Assembly (NCBI GenBank): GCA_002393945.1
Contig: DGSO01000021.1
Location: 1 to 56,057, forward strand
Origin: Bacteroidales bacterium UBA4360
GTDB taxonomy: Bacteria > Bacteroidota > Bacteroidia > Bacteroidales > UBA932
DNA length: 56,057 bases
Direction of reading: 5' to 3'
Shown here: in pieces, positions 7,683 to 16,791 of the stretch
Layout: every line of letters begins with the position of its first letter
Numbering within the stretch: position 1 is the first letter of the stretch
Notes under the pieces: model-generated
What the model was told of the DNA's origin: nothing
Seen by the model: the letters and a program-made list of their open reading frames with translations, nothing else
The model's database searches: none
Position numbers and translations under genes: made by a program

Positions 7683-8864
7683 ACGCCTGTATATCAGGCT
7701 CTCCGCCCGGCCGGCCACGGAGGCCAGCACGAAGTAAACGGCCGTCTGAATGGCAAGCGCCTGAATCTGAGGGGCGATGGCCTCAAGGCTTCCCGCCATG
7801 CCAAGTATCATGTACGCCCTGCACCCGAAGGTCGAGGGGAACACGTACGAAACCACCCTCCAGATATATGGCATGCTGGACACCGGCCATGTGAATCCCG
7901 TGAGGAACACGGCGATAGGAGTCACGAAAAGAAGCAGCACCAGCACGGTCTCCCTCTTCGCTATGGCGCTGGACCAGGTGAATGAGAAGAAGATGATGTC
8001 GGCAACGTAGAAGGCAAGCAGCACCAGCATCTCCCACCAGCGGCAATGTATCGGAAGGTGGAAAAGCACGGGGACAAGGAGCGTTCCGTAAACGCCAAGG
8101 ACCATGAATATCAGGAAGTATGCAAGCCCCCTCCCTATCACTATCCTTCCCATGCCGCGGCCCCTGAGGCGGCGCACGAAGCTGCGCCCTTCCTCCCTCA
8201 TGGTTCCCGCCAGGGTGGAACTGCCGTAGAACATCACCTGCTGCAGTATCATCATCATGGCCATGTAGACGAAGAACATGGTGAAGGAAATGGCCGGGTT
8301 GTACTGCACGAATTCGTCGTAGCGCACCGGTTCTATGAGCTGGACGGCATCCTGCCCGGTGTAGCCTGCGGCCGCATAGCGCTCGGCCTGTATCTTGTGT
8401 ACCTCGTCAAGCATGACCTTGTTCGTTGCAACGGTCATGTTCTTGTAATAGAGGAAGGTGGACATGTCGGAATAAGTGGATATCGTCCCCTGCTCCATGA
8501 GGGCAAGGCGGGTGTCGAAGTCGGAAGGGATGAAGATGATTCCGTGCACCTCGCCCCTTTCCATAAGCGCGCGTGCCTCATCCATTGAAACGCAGTCATA
8601 TGCTATGGCAACCTCCCTGGTGGCGTCCACCTCACGGATATAGCGCCGGCTGTAACTGCCCGCCGAATTGTCAACCACGGCGACCGGCATCTCGTCCACC
8701 ACGCCGTAGCCGTAAATCCAGTTATAGAGTACCGGATATACAAGCCCTGCAAAAAGGAATATCAGCAGCACGCCGCTGTCTTTCCCTAGCATTATGAGTT
8801 CCCGGACAAAGATGCCCCAGGCATCCCTGAGCCATCGTCCGAGATATGTTATTCTTCCTGCCAT
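7671..8864 (-). CDS. ABC-2 type exporter permease
   Basis: 397 residues with one N-terminal membrane helix (~25-50), a large extracytoplasmic domain (residues ~55-200) and about five C-terminal helices (FTMFFVYMAMMMILQQVMFY, RGLAYFLIFMVLGVYGTLLV). This is the layout of ABC-2 permeases of the YhiH/YbhR group paired with HlyD adaptors. The start follows the stop of the preceding permease by 2 nt. It probably forms a heterodimer with that permease. No ATPase gene is in the operon. Confidence 0.85.
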   Translation of the reverse strand: MAGRITYLGRWLRDAWGIFVRELIMLGKDSGVLLIFLFAGLVYPVLYNWIYGYGVVDEMPVAVVDNSAGSYSRRYIREVDATREVAIAYDCVSMDEARALMERGEVHGIIFIPSDFDTRLALMEQGTISTYSDMSTFLYYKNMTVATNKVMLDEVHKIQAERYAAAGYTGQDAVQLIEPVRYDEFVQYNPAISFTMFFVYMAMMMILQQVMFYGSSTLAGTMREEGRSFVRRLRGRGMGRIVIGRGLAYFLIFMVLGVYGTLLVPVLFHLPIHCRWWEMLVLLAFYVADIIFFSFTWSSAIAKRETVLVLLLFVTPIAVFLTGFTWPVSSMPYIWRVVSYVFPSTFGCRAYMILGMAGSLEAIAPQIQALAIQTAVYFVLASVAGRAESLIYRRLAK

Positions 8865-8866
8865 GA

Positions 8867-10030
8867 TCAGTTGATGGGATAATTCTGGTATTTATATGCA
8901 TCACCAAGGCGCCTGAGCCCGACGAGAGGGACAAGCTGGAAAACAAGCAGCATGACCGCCTGCAGCCACCATCCACGGAAACCGGTCCCGAAAACCGCCT
9001 CCTGCACGTAGAACTGATAGTAACTGCGCAGCGGGTAGATGGCCGACAGCCCCTGCAGCGCAGGAGGCAGAGAGCTCACCGGAAGCGTGAATCCCGCGAA
9101 GGAGAAGCCAAGTATGCTGTACAGGGCGCTGATGCAGACGGAAAGGCGGAGGGTGGGGACCATGGACACCACGAAGACTGATACCGCCTCGTATGCAAGC
9201 ACCATGAGAAGAACCGCCAGGATCATGTTAAGGACAGACCCCCTCATGGGATAATGCAGCGGGCCGAACATAACCAGCTCCAGCGACACTCCCAGCATTG
9301 TGAAGAGCACCGTATAGGGCACGAGCTTCGCAAGCACCGTGAGGCCGATATCGTCCCCGCCCAGGGCGAGCAACTGACGGGAGGTGCCGAATTTAAGCTC
9401 CGACGCCAGAGCGTAGGAAACGACCAGCATGATGCTCATCGCCAACAGCCCGGACAGGATCATGTTGCAGAGATAGTAGGCATAGTTGGTGGGGGCGTTG
9501 CCGATATTGTGCGCATCCACCACGACGGGCTGTATCCTTGCCATTATCTCCCTCTCGTTCACGCCCTTTGCCCTGAGGACCTGCCTCTGGACGGCTCCGT
9601 TGGTGAGATTCACCATGGTGAGCACGTCCTTGTATGCAAGGGCCCCTCCGATGACCGGATTCATGGCATTCACATACACCCCCATCCTGGGGCAGCGGAA
9701 AGACTGCACGTCCTCGTCAAACCTCTCAGGTATAACCACATAGGCCGATATCTTTCCGGTCTCCAGCTCACGCCTTGCTTCCGGTATGCTCCCGAAGCGA
9801 ATGACCTTTCCAAGCTGCGTCGCGTCCAGCTGCTGGATGAAGTTCCTGGACGTGGAGGAGCAGTCCCTATCCACCACACCGATGGGGATGTCCTCCGGCA
9901 GTCCCTTCCCGAAGAAGCTCAGGAAGAAAATGGCGGATGCCAGCATCACTCCCACCGAGCCCAGAAGGTATATCGGCCTTTTGGACCAGAGGTAAAGTTC
10001 ACGCCTTATTATGTTTGAGATGCGTTTCAT
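8867..10030 (-). CDS. ABC-2 type exporter permease
   Basis: 387 residues, the same architecture as its neighbour: helix at ~20-40 (PIYLLGSVGVMLASAIFFLS), extracytoplasmic domain with the IPEAR/ETGKISAYVVIPERF signature of this permease group, then five to six helices. Its ATG overlaps the stop of the adaptor gene (TAATG). The two permeases differ clearly in sequence, so a heterodimer is inferred. Confidence 0.85.
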   Translation of the reverse strand: MKRISNIIRRELYLWSKRPIYLLGSVGVMLASAIFFLSFFGKGLPEDIPIGVVDRDCSSTSRNFIQQLDATQLGKVIRFGSIPEARRELETGKISAYVVIPERFDEDVQSFRCPRMGVYVNAMNPVIGGALAYKDVLTMVNLTNGAVQRQVLRAKGVNEREIMARIQPVVVDAHNIGNAPTNYAYYLCNMILSGLLAMSIMLVVSYALASELKFGTSRQLLALGGDDIGLTVLAKLVPYTVLFTMLGVSLELVMFGPLHYPMRGSVLNMILAVLLMVLAYEAVSVFVVSMVPTLRLSVCISALYSILGFSFAGFTLPVSSLPPALQGLSAIYPLRSYYQFYVQEAVFGTGFRGWWLQAVMLLVFQLVPLVGLRRLGDAYKYQNYPIN

Positions 10031-11019
10031 TATTTCTCCCTCCTGAGAAGGATTACGCTCATTCCGGGGCGGAGGCCCTCAACCTTGGTGTCCGGCCTTG
10101 CTCGGACCTCGAAGGTGCGGGTGTCGAATTCGCCTATCTCCTTGGTGGCACGCCATGTCGCGTATGATTCGCGGACGGCCACATAGTATACGGTAGCTGT
10201 TATGGAGGCGTTCCGGAGCGCGGGGACGGTGAGCTGGAGATGGTCGCCGGAGCGCATTCCGTCCAGGCGGTCTTCGCGGATGTTGAAAGTGAGCCACATG
10301 TCGTCAAGGTCCTGTATTGTCATGATTGGAGATCCCTGGCCCACGAGTTCCCCCACCTTGGGATACCTTGCCGCAATGATTCCGTCGGCAGGGGAAGTGA
10401 GCATGATTTCGTCGCGGTAGGAGTTGACGAGGTCGACGGCCGCGTTCGCGCGCTCCACCAGGGCGACGGCCGCATCCTTGTCCTCCTGACGTGCGCCCCT
10501 CAGGGCCATGTCATACTGGCTTTTTGCGGCCCTCGCCGTAGCGCGGGCGGCGTCATACTGGGCCTTGACTTCGTCATACTTCTGGTCCGAAACCACCTTC
10601 TCATCGTGCAGCTTCTTGATTCTCTCGTAGGACTTTCTCATCACATCCTGTCCCACGAGGGCTTTCTGCCACATCTCGTACGCACCCGTTATCTGTTCGC
10701 TGCGGGCGCCGTTGTAGGCCTTGTCGCGCTGGGCCATGGCCGCCGCGCGGGCGGCATTGGCCTCGGCCAGCTTGGAACGTATTTCCGGGGAGTCGATGAC
10801 TACGAGGGTGTCACCCTTGCGCACCGCCTGGCCTTCATCGGCACGGAATTCCTCGATACGGCCCGGGACCTTGCCGGAGACCCGGTATTCCGTAGCCTCG
10901 GCCTCTCCCTGGATTACGATCGCCTTGGGGCGGGAGGCCACATACCCGGCCACGGCCACTATCAATATCACCGCCACGAGGGCGCAAACACCTATGAGCA
11001 GGTTATAATTCTTTTTCAT
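10030..11019 (-). CDS. HlyD-family periplasmic adaptor (membrane fusion protein)
   Basis: 329 residues from MKKNYNLLIG. This ATG is chosen because it lies 4 nt past the tolC stop; an earlier in-frame Met would overlap tolC. One anchor helix (~6-26) is followed by a barrel-sandwich half (VISGEAEATEYRVSGKVPGR-like segment, EGQAVRKGDTLVVIDSPE), a coiled-coil hairpin (residues ~80-180) and the second half (LTSPADGIIAARYPKVGELV). It bridges the inner-membrane permeases and the TolC channel. Confidence 0.88.
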   Translation of the reverse strand: MKKNYNLLIGVCALVAVILIVAVAGYVASRPKAIVIQGEAEATEYRVSGKVPGRIEEFRADEGQAVRKGDTLVVIDSPEIRSKLAEANAARAAAMAQRDKAYNGARSEQITGAYEMWQKALVGQDVMRKSYERIKKLHDEKVVSDQKYDEVKAQYDAARATARAAKSQYDMALRGARQEDKDAAVALVERANAAVDLVNSYRDEIMLTSPADGIIAARYPKVGELVGQGSPIMTIQDLDDMWLTFNIREDRLDGMRSGDHLQLTVPALRNASITATVYYVAVRESYATWRATKEIGEFDTRTFEVRARPDTKVEGLRPGMSVILLRREK

Positions 11020-11023
11020 CTCT

Positions 11024-12529
11024 TTATATGTTGTTAACTGTTTCACCTTCCGCTTTCCTGAGTGAGGCCGCGGCCATCTGGAGTTCTATGCCGGCGTCTA
11101 TATATTCGCTGTGGGCGCTGAGCCAGGCCGTGTGGGCGCCAAGCGCCGTGTTGGTGTCCACCACGCCGGCTTGGTAACCGACCGTCGCCTTGCGGAGATT
11201 CTCCTCGGCACTGTGGAGGTTGGACTCGGCCATCGTCAGTTTTTCGAGAGCTTCGTCGAAGAGCTTGCGCTGCTGGGTCACCTGGAGGCTGATAAGCTGT
11301 TTTGCGTCTTCGAGCTTGTCAGTGTACAGACGGGCTTCGGCCTTTGCCTTGCGATACTTGTTAAGGCTTTCGCCGGCGTGGAAGATGGGGACGCTCACCA
11401 CGACTCCGGCGCAGAGGGTTCCGCCCTGCCAGATGCTCTGGATGCCGTCATACGCATTGGGATTGGGGAGGAGGAATCCTCCAGCTGCAAGCACCTTCGG
11501 CATCATGTCGGCCCTTGCGACCTTGGCCTTGCGGTCGAAGATCTCGCCGGCAAGGGTGAGGCTGCGGGTTTCCGGGCGGGATGACCAGATGTCCTCAATG
11601 GACCTTTCCCTTACCGCCGCGGGGACGGGAATTACGTCCAGGGATTCATCGGCAAGGATGATTTCCGTGTCCAGGGGGAGGCCGGTCTTCTTGCAGAGGA
11701 GCATCTTCGAGAGCACAAGGCCGTTGGCGGCTTTGGTGAGGAGCATGTCGGCCTCGTTGGCCTTGACCTTTATCTGTAGGGCGTCCGATTCGGTGGCCAC
11801 TCCTTCCCGGACGGCAAGCAGCACGTCGTTTTCCATCTGATGAAGGAGAGCGCTGTAGGATTCGGCCAGCTTCTTCTTTCCGGCGATGGAGACTATCTGC
11901 CAGTAGGCCTGGTCGGTGTCCAGGAGGACATCGGCATATTCCATGTCGTACTTTGCCTTGGCGAGGTCTTCGGCAAGGGCGGCCATCTGGTTGGAATAGA
12001 CTATCTTGCCGCCGACGAAGATTGGCTGGCGCACCGTAACGGCACCTGCCATGATATTATGAAGGTCCGGATGGAGGGCGTCGTCAATCTCTGCGCCGAT
12101 GGCGTTCACCGGCTCAGCGATGTTGGGAATCATGCCGTCTATCCTGCCCTGGAGGAGCTCCAGCACATGCTGGTACAAAGGGTTCGAGAGGACCTCTTCT
12201 GGCACGTCCGGATGGATCTGCGCTGCGGAGTTGATACCTTCCTGCATCTTGTCGCCGGCGGTCCTTATCTTCCGGGACTGCTCCTCGCTCACGAGAGAGA
12301 TGTCCCTGTTATTGTATATGTACACACCCGTGGCGCTGACGCTGGGGAAGTAATTCGCAAACGCAATCTTCCTGTCATAACCGGCCATCTCCACCGCCGT
12401 CGTGGCCTGGCTCAGCGCCTTGGACGTACTTACGGCCATCTGCCGGCAGTCATCGAGGGTGAGCACGGTCTGTCCATGCAGAGGCGCGGAGACCATGAGG
12501 ATTGCAACCCAAATCAAAGACTTTTTCAT
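11024..12529 (-). CDS. TolC-family outer-membrane efflux channel
   Basis: 501 residues with a signal peptide (MKKSLIWVAILMVSAPLHGQ) and two repeats of the outer-membrane efflux family: long alpha-helical stretches (GKKKLAESYSALLHQMENDV and EKLTMAESNLHSAEENLRKA) and the motif TVRQPIFVGGKIVYSNQ. First gene of the exporter operon tolC-hlyD-permease-permease. The substrate is unknown; a divergent AraC-type regulator suggests inducible expression. Confidence 0.88.
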   Translation of the reverse strand: MKKSLIWVAILMVSAPLHGQTVLTLDDCRQMAVSTSKALSQATTAVEMAGYDRKIAFANYFPSVSATGVYIYNNRDISLVSEEQSRKIRTAGDKMQEGINSAAQIHPDVPEEVLSNPLYQHVLELLQGRIDGMIPNIAEPVNAIGAEIDDALHPDLHNIMAGAVTVRQPIFVGGKIVYSNQMAALAEDLAKAKYDMEYADVLLDTDQAYWQIVSIAGKKKLAESYSALLHQMENDVLLAVREGVATESDALQIKVKANEADMLLTKAANGLVLSKMLLCKKTGLPLDTEIILADESLDVIPVPAAVRERSIEDIWSSRPETRSLTLAGEIFDRKAKVARADMMPKVLAAGGFLLPNPNAYDGIQSIWQGGTLCAGVVVSVPIFHAGESLNKYRKAKAEARLYTDKLEDAKQLISLQVTQQRKLFDEALEKLTMAESNLHSAEENLRKATVGYQAGVVDTNTALGAHTAWLSAHSEYIDAGIELQMAAASLRKAEGETVNNI

Positions 12530-12570
12530 ATTCGGTAGTTTTGATAATTTTCTTTTCGTTTTTCCGGGTG

Positions 12571-12682
12571 CAAAATTAAGACCAATATTTCGCCTAAAAA
12601 AGCCTGCTTTCTTCGTATTTGTTTTCTTTTGGTCGAATTTTGCGAATTTTTTACATGTTTTTACCGTTTTTTAGTATCTTTG
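12571..12682. promoter_or_regulatory. Divergent promoter region, exporter / AraC regulator
   Basis: Toward tolC the minus strand has TAATTTTG (12571-12578). Toward the regulator the plus strand has TATCTTTG (12675-12682), 26 nt before its ATG. Neither has a convincing TTTG at the expected upstream distance, so one or both may need the regulator. The region is very T-rich. Confidence 0.5.
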
Positions 12683-12708
12683 GCGGAGAAAGCAATAATC
12701 CTACCTTT

Positions 12709-13647
12709 ATGCAAGACGCCCTGCAAAACATAAGCATCCAGAAAATTCTCAGGCTTTCCGGAAACATTGACAGTTACTCCATAGGCAGCGACTTCATCCT
12801 TGGGGAGGCCGAGGGCGGCTACGCCCTTGCGAACAACCGTATCCTTGAAATCCTCAAGTACCCGATACGGTTTGACGGGTACATCATCTTCTTTCTCAAG
12901 AAGGGACATTTCAAGATAGAGGTGAACCTTGGCAGTTACGAGGTGCAGGAAAGGTCGCTGCTGGTGTCGGTACCGGGCAATATAATAAGGATAGACTCCC
13001 CTTCCGACGAAGGCATTGCCGACACGCGGCTTGTCTTCGCCGTCCTTTCCAAGGAATTCATGTCAGGCCTGCGCCTCGATTTCAACAAGGTTTTCCAGGA
13101 CAGCCTCCAGCTTCTCGAAAACCCGTGCATTGTCCTGGACGACGAGCAGCTGTCCCTTGCCGAATCCTATTTCCTGCTGGCAAAACAGGTTCTGGTATCC
13201 TCGCTGTCAAACAAAAAACAAATCATAGAGGAGCTCCTGTCATCCCTGAGCTATCTTGCAGAGGATATCTGGAAAAGGCAGATTCAGTCCCGGACAAAGG
13301 ATGCCGTGCTGACGGATGCCGGCGCAAGGGCGCAGCTCACCTTCGAGCGTTTCATCAAGCTTGTCACCGAGTTCCACGGCTCCCAGCGCGGCATGCAGTT
13401 CTATGCCGACAAGCTCTGCCTTACTCCAAAGTACCTGTCCAAGGTAATCCGTGACACCTCCGGCCGCAGCGGTCCGGACTGGATTGACGCCTTCGTGATC
13501 CTGGAAGCCAAGAACCTCCTGCGCTACTCCGGCGAGAGCATCAAGGAGATAGTCTTCAAGCTGAACTTCCCCAGCGCCAGCGTCTTCAACAAGTTCTTCA
13601 AGACACGCACCGGCATGTCTCCCAGCGAGTACCGCCGCGGAGTATAG
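12709..13647 (+). CDS. AraC-family transcriptional regulator
   Basis: 312 residues from MQDALQNISI, the start that fits the promoter. N-terminal cupin-like sensor region (residues ~20-130, including FFLKKGHFKIEVNLGSYEVQ), then a C-terminal double helix-turn-helix: MQFYADKLCLTPKYLSKVIR and IKEIVFKLNFPSASVFNKFF, ending TGMSPSEYRR, the canonical AraC ending. It is divergently placed to the TolC exporter operon, so it probably controls it. The ligand is unknown. Confidence 0.9.
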   Translation: MQDALQNISIQKILRLSGNIDSYSIGSDFILGEAEGGYALANNRILEILKYPIRFDGYIIFFLKKGHFKIEVNLGSYEVQERSLLVSVPGNIIRIDSPSDEGIADTRLVFAVLSKEFMSGLRLDFNKVFQDSLQLLENPCIVLDDEQLSLAESYFLLAKQVLVSSLSNKKQIIEELLSSLSYLAEDIWKRQIQSRTKDAVLTDAGARAQLTFERFIKLVTEFHGSQRGMQFYADKLCLTPKYLSKVIRDTSGRSGPDWIDAFVILEAKNLLRYSGESIKEIVFKLNFPSASVFNKFFKTRTGMSPSEYRRGV

Positions 13648-13713
13648 CATCCTCCTTCAGGCCATCACTGCCTGGGACGGGAAAATGTGCGGGATTTGTT
13701 GTAACTTTGCGGC

Positions 13714-14205
13714 ATGGTTGAAATCAGAATGGCTGCAAGGGAGGACCTTGCCACAATACATAATATGGCTGATGTGGTGTTCCGTGATACTTACAGGGAT
13801 ATTCTGTCGCCGGAGCAGATGGATTACATGATGGACTGGATGTATTCCATGACCAGCCTTGAGAGGCAGCTGCAGGAAGGACATGTGTACTATATCGCGT
13901 GGGATGGGGATAAGCCGCTGGGATATGTGTCCGTGCAGAAGGAACGCGAAGGGCTTTACCATTTGCAGAAGATATATGTGATGCCGTCGGCCCAGAAGAC
14001 CGGGATAGGGAGAAAGCTCATGGAAAGGGCTCTGGAGCATGTGAGGGCAGAGGCCGGGCATGCGGCGGTAGAGCTCAACGTGAACCGGGAGAATCCGGCA
14101 CTGGGGTTCTATAAGCATGTGGGATTCAAGATTGTAAGACAGGGGGACTTTCCTATCGGCAAGGGGTTTTATATGAATGACTATATAATGGGGATTGAGG
14201 TCTGA
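13714..14205 (+). CDS. GNAT-family N-acetyltransferase
   Basis: 163 residues. The acetyl-CoA motif is YVMPSAQKTGIGRKLMERAL (Q/RxxGxG/A form), preceded by strand LGYVSVQKEREGLYHLQKIY and followed by ELNVNRENPALGFYKHVGF, the usual motif B. The acceptor substrate cannot be told. TAACTTTG ends 4 nt before the ATG (13702-13709), so the mRNA may be leaderless, or the second Met (13729) may be used. The stop overlaps the next start (TGATG). Confidence 0.85.
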   Translation: MVEIRMAAREDLATIHNMADVVFRDTYRDILSPEQMDYMMDWMYSMTSLERQLQEGHVYYIAWDGDKPLGYVSVQKEREGLYHLQKIYVMPSAQKTGIGRKLMERALEHVRAEAGHAAVELNVNRENPALGFYKHVGFKIVRQGDFPIGKGFYMNDYIMGIEV

Positions 14206-15089
14206 TGTGGTGGCTGCTTGCGTTCTTGTCGGCAGCGCTGCTGGGCTGCTATGATTCGGCAAAAAAGATTGCACTGAAGGGGAACGCCGTTATTCCGGTG
14301 CTGTTCCTGAATACTGTATTTTCGGCATTGATCATGCTTCCGTTCGTGTTTTCCACGGGCTGGGAAGGCTGGGGCGTGCAGAAGTGGATACTGATGAAGA
14401 GCGCCCTGGTGCTGTCCTCATGGGTGGCCGGGTATTATGCGATGAAGCATCTGCCGCTCACGATTGTAGGGCCGGTAAACGCGTCGAGACCGGTGCTGGT
14501 GCTCATCGGCGCAGTCCTTTTGTTCGGTGAAAGGCTGAACCTTCTCCAGAGCGCGGGCGTGGCGCTGGCACTGGTGGCGCTGTTTCTCATGAAGCGCACG
14601 GGAGAGAAGGAGGGTATCCGGACGCATCATAACAAGTGGGTCGTCTGCCTTGTGCTTGCCGTCATCCTTGGTGCCGCCAGCGGGCTCTATGACAAATATC
14701 TCATGTCTCCGGAGCATCTCGGCCTTGACAAGAAGCTGGTCCTTGGATGGTACACGCTGTACCAGGCCGGCATGATGGGAGTGCTGCTGCTTTTGACCAA
14801 CGGGCATGCGGCCAGGGCGGCCGGGGTGGCATCGGCAAAGGGATTCCACTGGTCATGGGCCATTCCCCTTATCAGCATTTTCCTCTGCGCTGCCGATTAT
14901 GCCTATCTCCAGGCCCTCGCGAGCCCGGATGCGCTCATTGCCGTTGTGTCGATGATTCGCCGCGGCAGCGTCCTGGTGAGCTTCGCCATCGGCGCATTCC
15001 TGCTTCACGAAAAGAACCTCCGCGCCAAGGCCCTGGACCTGGCCCTTCTCCTCGCCAGCATGGTGCTTCTCTTCCTCGGCTCAAAGTAG
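14205..15089 (+). CDS. EamA/DMT-family membrane transporter
   Basis: 294 residues with about ten hydrophobic helices in two five-helix repeats, beginning MWWLLAFLSAALLGCYDSAK. GPVNASRPVLVLIGAVLLFGERL matches the end of the first EamA repeat and SVLVSFAIGAFLLHEKNLRA the second. Family members export small metabolites; the substrate is unknown. It is translationally coupled to the acetyltransferase, so a joint role (for example export of an acetylated compound) is only a guess. Confidence 0.82.
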   Translation: MWWLLAFLSAALLGCYDSAKKIALKGNAVIPVLFLNTVFSALIMLPFVFSTGWEGWGVQKWILMKSALVLSSWVAGYYAMKHLPLTIVGPVNASRPVLVLIGAVLLFGERLNLLQSAGVALALVALFLMKRTGEKEGIRTHHNKWVVCLVLAVILGAASGLYDKYLMSPEHLGLDKKLVLGWYTLYQAGMMGVLLLLTNGHAARAAGVASAKGFHWSWAIPLISIFLCAADYAYLQALASPDALIAVVSMIRRGSVLVSFAIGAFLLHEKNLRAKALDLALLLASMVLLFLGSK

Positions 15090-15091
15090 TT

Positions 15092-15121
15092 CATCCTTAA
15101 AAACGCCGCTTTTCAAGGATG
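15092..15121. terminator. Hairpin after the EamA gene
   Basis: CATCCTT (15092-15098) pairs with AAGGATG (15115-15121) around AAAAACGCCGCTTTTC. The sequence resembles the arms of the palindromes at 23819 and 25455 and may be a degenerate relative. Confidence 0.45.
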
Positions 15122-15161
15122 GCGGTCTGTTATTTGCATGTGCTGATAAAAAGATATCACC

Positions 15162-15680
15162 ATGAAAAAGATTATGCTAAGTTTGCTGGCTCTTTTGACG
15201 GTGTCAGGGAGCCTGTTTGCCCAGGGAGGCAACAAGAGCGGCATGGAGTGGATTGAAGAAGAGACAGACGGCGGCAGAAAACCAGTGATTATCAATCCTA
15301 ATTATGGCGGTCCGGACTATTACAACGACCCATACATTCTGATGACCCCTCAGGAACAGATGAGCATCATATATGGAAGTCGTTACCGTAAGGCCAAGAG
15401 CAAAATCAGCGGAGGCGTCACTCTCTCGTTATTGGCGGCACCGTGCCTTGGATTGTTTTCGGTGCTGTGCTTCCCCAATGACCTGCCTGGACTTGGCGCG
15501 ATTGGGCTTGCAGGTACGGCCGCATGTGTCGGAGCAGGCATAGCGCTTTGGGTCAAAGGTCAGAGGGAGATGGACTGGATACTTGACGACTACGCCAAAA
15601 ACTATGGCCCAAGGCCATATTCCAGCCTGACTTTCGGCCCCACCCTAAGTGGAGGAATGGGACTTGCCCTGAATTTTTAG
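15162..15680 (+). CDS. Small secreted or membrane protein, unknown function
   Basis: 172 residues. A signal peptide (MKKIMLSLLALLTVSGSLFA, cleaved before QGGNKSG) is followed by a polar stretch with QEQMSIIYGSRYRKAKSKIS, then two hydrophobic segments (VTLSLLAAPCLGLFSVLCF and GLGAIGLAGTAACVGAGIAL) and a short tail ending LALNF. I do not recognise the family. Such proteins are common beside outer-membrane genes in Bacteroidota. It stands alone between two hairpins. Confidence 0.7.
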   Translation: MKKIMLSLLALLTVSGSLFAQGGNKSGMEWIEEETDGGRKPVIINPNYGGPDYYNDPYILMTPQEQMSIIYGSRYRKAKSKISGGVTLSLLAAPCLGLFSVLCFPNDLPGLGAIGLAGTAACVGAGIALWVKGQREMDWILDDYAKNYGPRPYSSLTFGPTLSGGMGLALNF

Positions 15681-15790
15681 CGCGAAATGTAAACACCTGA
15701 TTATCAGTAAATAAGTTAAAAAGCTTGCCCCAATTTAGAGGCAAGCTTTTTGCGTAATGCGCTGTTTAACAGCCCGTTACATTTCACGCG
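15680..15790. terminator. Bidirectional terminator nested in an outer inverted repeat
   Basis: The core hairpin AAAAAGCTTGCC (15718-15729) / GGCAAGCTTTTT (15740-15751) has a U-run on both strands and separates convergent genes. It is enclosed by CGCGAAATGTAA (15681-15692) and TTACATTTCACGCG (15777-15790), which pair with a 2-nt bulge. The double palindrome could be a small mobile or repeat element. Confidence 0.8.
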
Positions 15791-15831
15791 ATCTTCTTCA
15801 TGCGCGGATGTGTAACTGGGCGCGGGCGGGG

Positions 15832-16779
15832 TTATTTCACCACGGCGCGGACCTTGTCGGCGATGTGGGCGGCGTCAAGGCCGTAAAGGGCCATGAGTTC
15901 GGCAGGGGTGCCGGTCTGGCCGAAGCGGTCTCCGCCGTTCATGAATTCCAGCTTTGCGGGATACTTCTGCGCAAGGACTCCGGCGATGGCTTCACCAAGG
16001 CCGCCTGCCATGTTGTGCTCTTCAGCCACGATGGCCTTGCCGGTCTTCTTGATAGAAGCGATGATGGCGTCCTCGTCCAGGGGCTTGATGGTGGCGACGT
16101 TGACAACCTCGATGGAAATGCCTTCCGCATCGAGAATTTCGGCAGCCTGGAGGGCCTCCCAGACGAGATGACCGCAGCAGAAGACAGTCACATCGGAACC
16201 CTCGTTCATGACATATGCCTTGCCGATTTCAAAGGGCTCTTCCGGGTCTGTGAAATTGGGAACCGAAGGACGGCCGAAACGAAGATAGACAGGTCCCTGA
16301 TACTTTGCAGCAGCGATTGTGGCCTGCATGGTCTGGTTGTAGTCGCAGGGGTTTACCACGACCATTCCGGGAAGGGCACGCATGAGAGCGATATCCTCCA
16401 TGGTCTGGTGGGTGGCGCCATCCTCGCCAAGGGTGATGCCGGCGTGGGAAGATGCAATCTTGACATTGGTATTGCCGTAAGCGACTTCCTGACGGAGCTG
16501 GTCATACACGCGGCCGGTCACGAACTCTGCGAATGAGCCGATGAAAGGTATCTTTCCTGCAATTGCAAGACCGGCGGCGGCGCCTACCATGTTGGCCTCG
16601 GCAATGCCGCACTGGATGAATCTTTCCGGGAATTCTGCAGCAAAGGCGTCCATCTTGAGGGAGCCTTTAAGGTCTGCGGTGAGGGCTACTACGCGCTCAT
16701 CGGCCTTGCCGGCCCTGAGGAGACCTTCGCCGAAACCGCTGCGGGTGTCTTTCTTTCCTGTGTCGATATATTTTTTCAT
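15832..16779 (-). CDS. Transketolase, C-terminal subunit
   Basis: 315 residues corresponding to the pyrimidine-binding and C-terminal domains of transketolase. SHAGITLGEDGATHQTMEDI is the signature, with LRFGRPSVPNF and the C-terminal motif FGQTGTPAELM. It needs the product of the adjacent upstream gene to form a complete thiamine diphosphate enzyme of the non-oxidative pentose phosphate pathway. Start is 12 nt after the upstream stop. Splitting into two genes is a known arrangement. Confidence 0.92.
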   Translation of the reverse strand: MKKYIDTGKKDTRSGFGEGLLRAGKADERVVALTADLKGSLKMDAFAAEFPERFIQCGIAEANMVGAAAGLAIAGKIPFIGSFAEFVTGRVYDQLRQEVAYGNTNVKIASSHAGITLGEDGATHQTMEDIALMRALPGMVVVNPCDYNQTMQATIAAAKYQGPVYLRFGRPSVPNFTDPEEPFEIGKAYVMNEGSDVTVFCCGHLVWEALQAAEILDAEGISIEVVNVATIKPLDEDAIIASIKKTGKAIVAEEHNMAGGLGEAIAGVLAQKYPAKLEFMNGGDRFGQTGTPAELMALYGLDAAHIADKVRAVVK

Positions 16780-16791
16780 AGGGCTGTCTTA

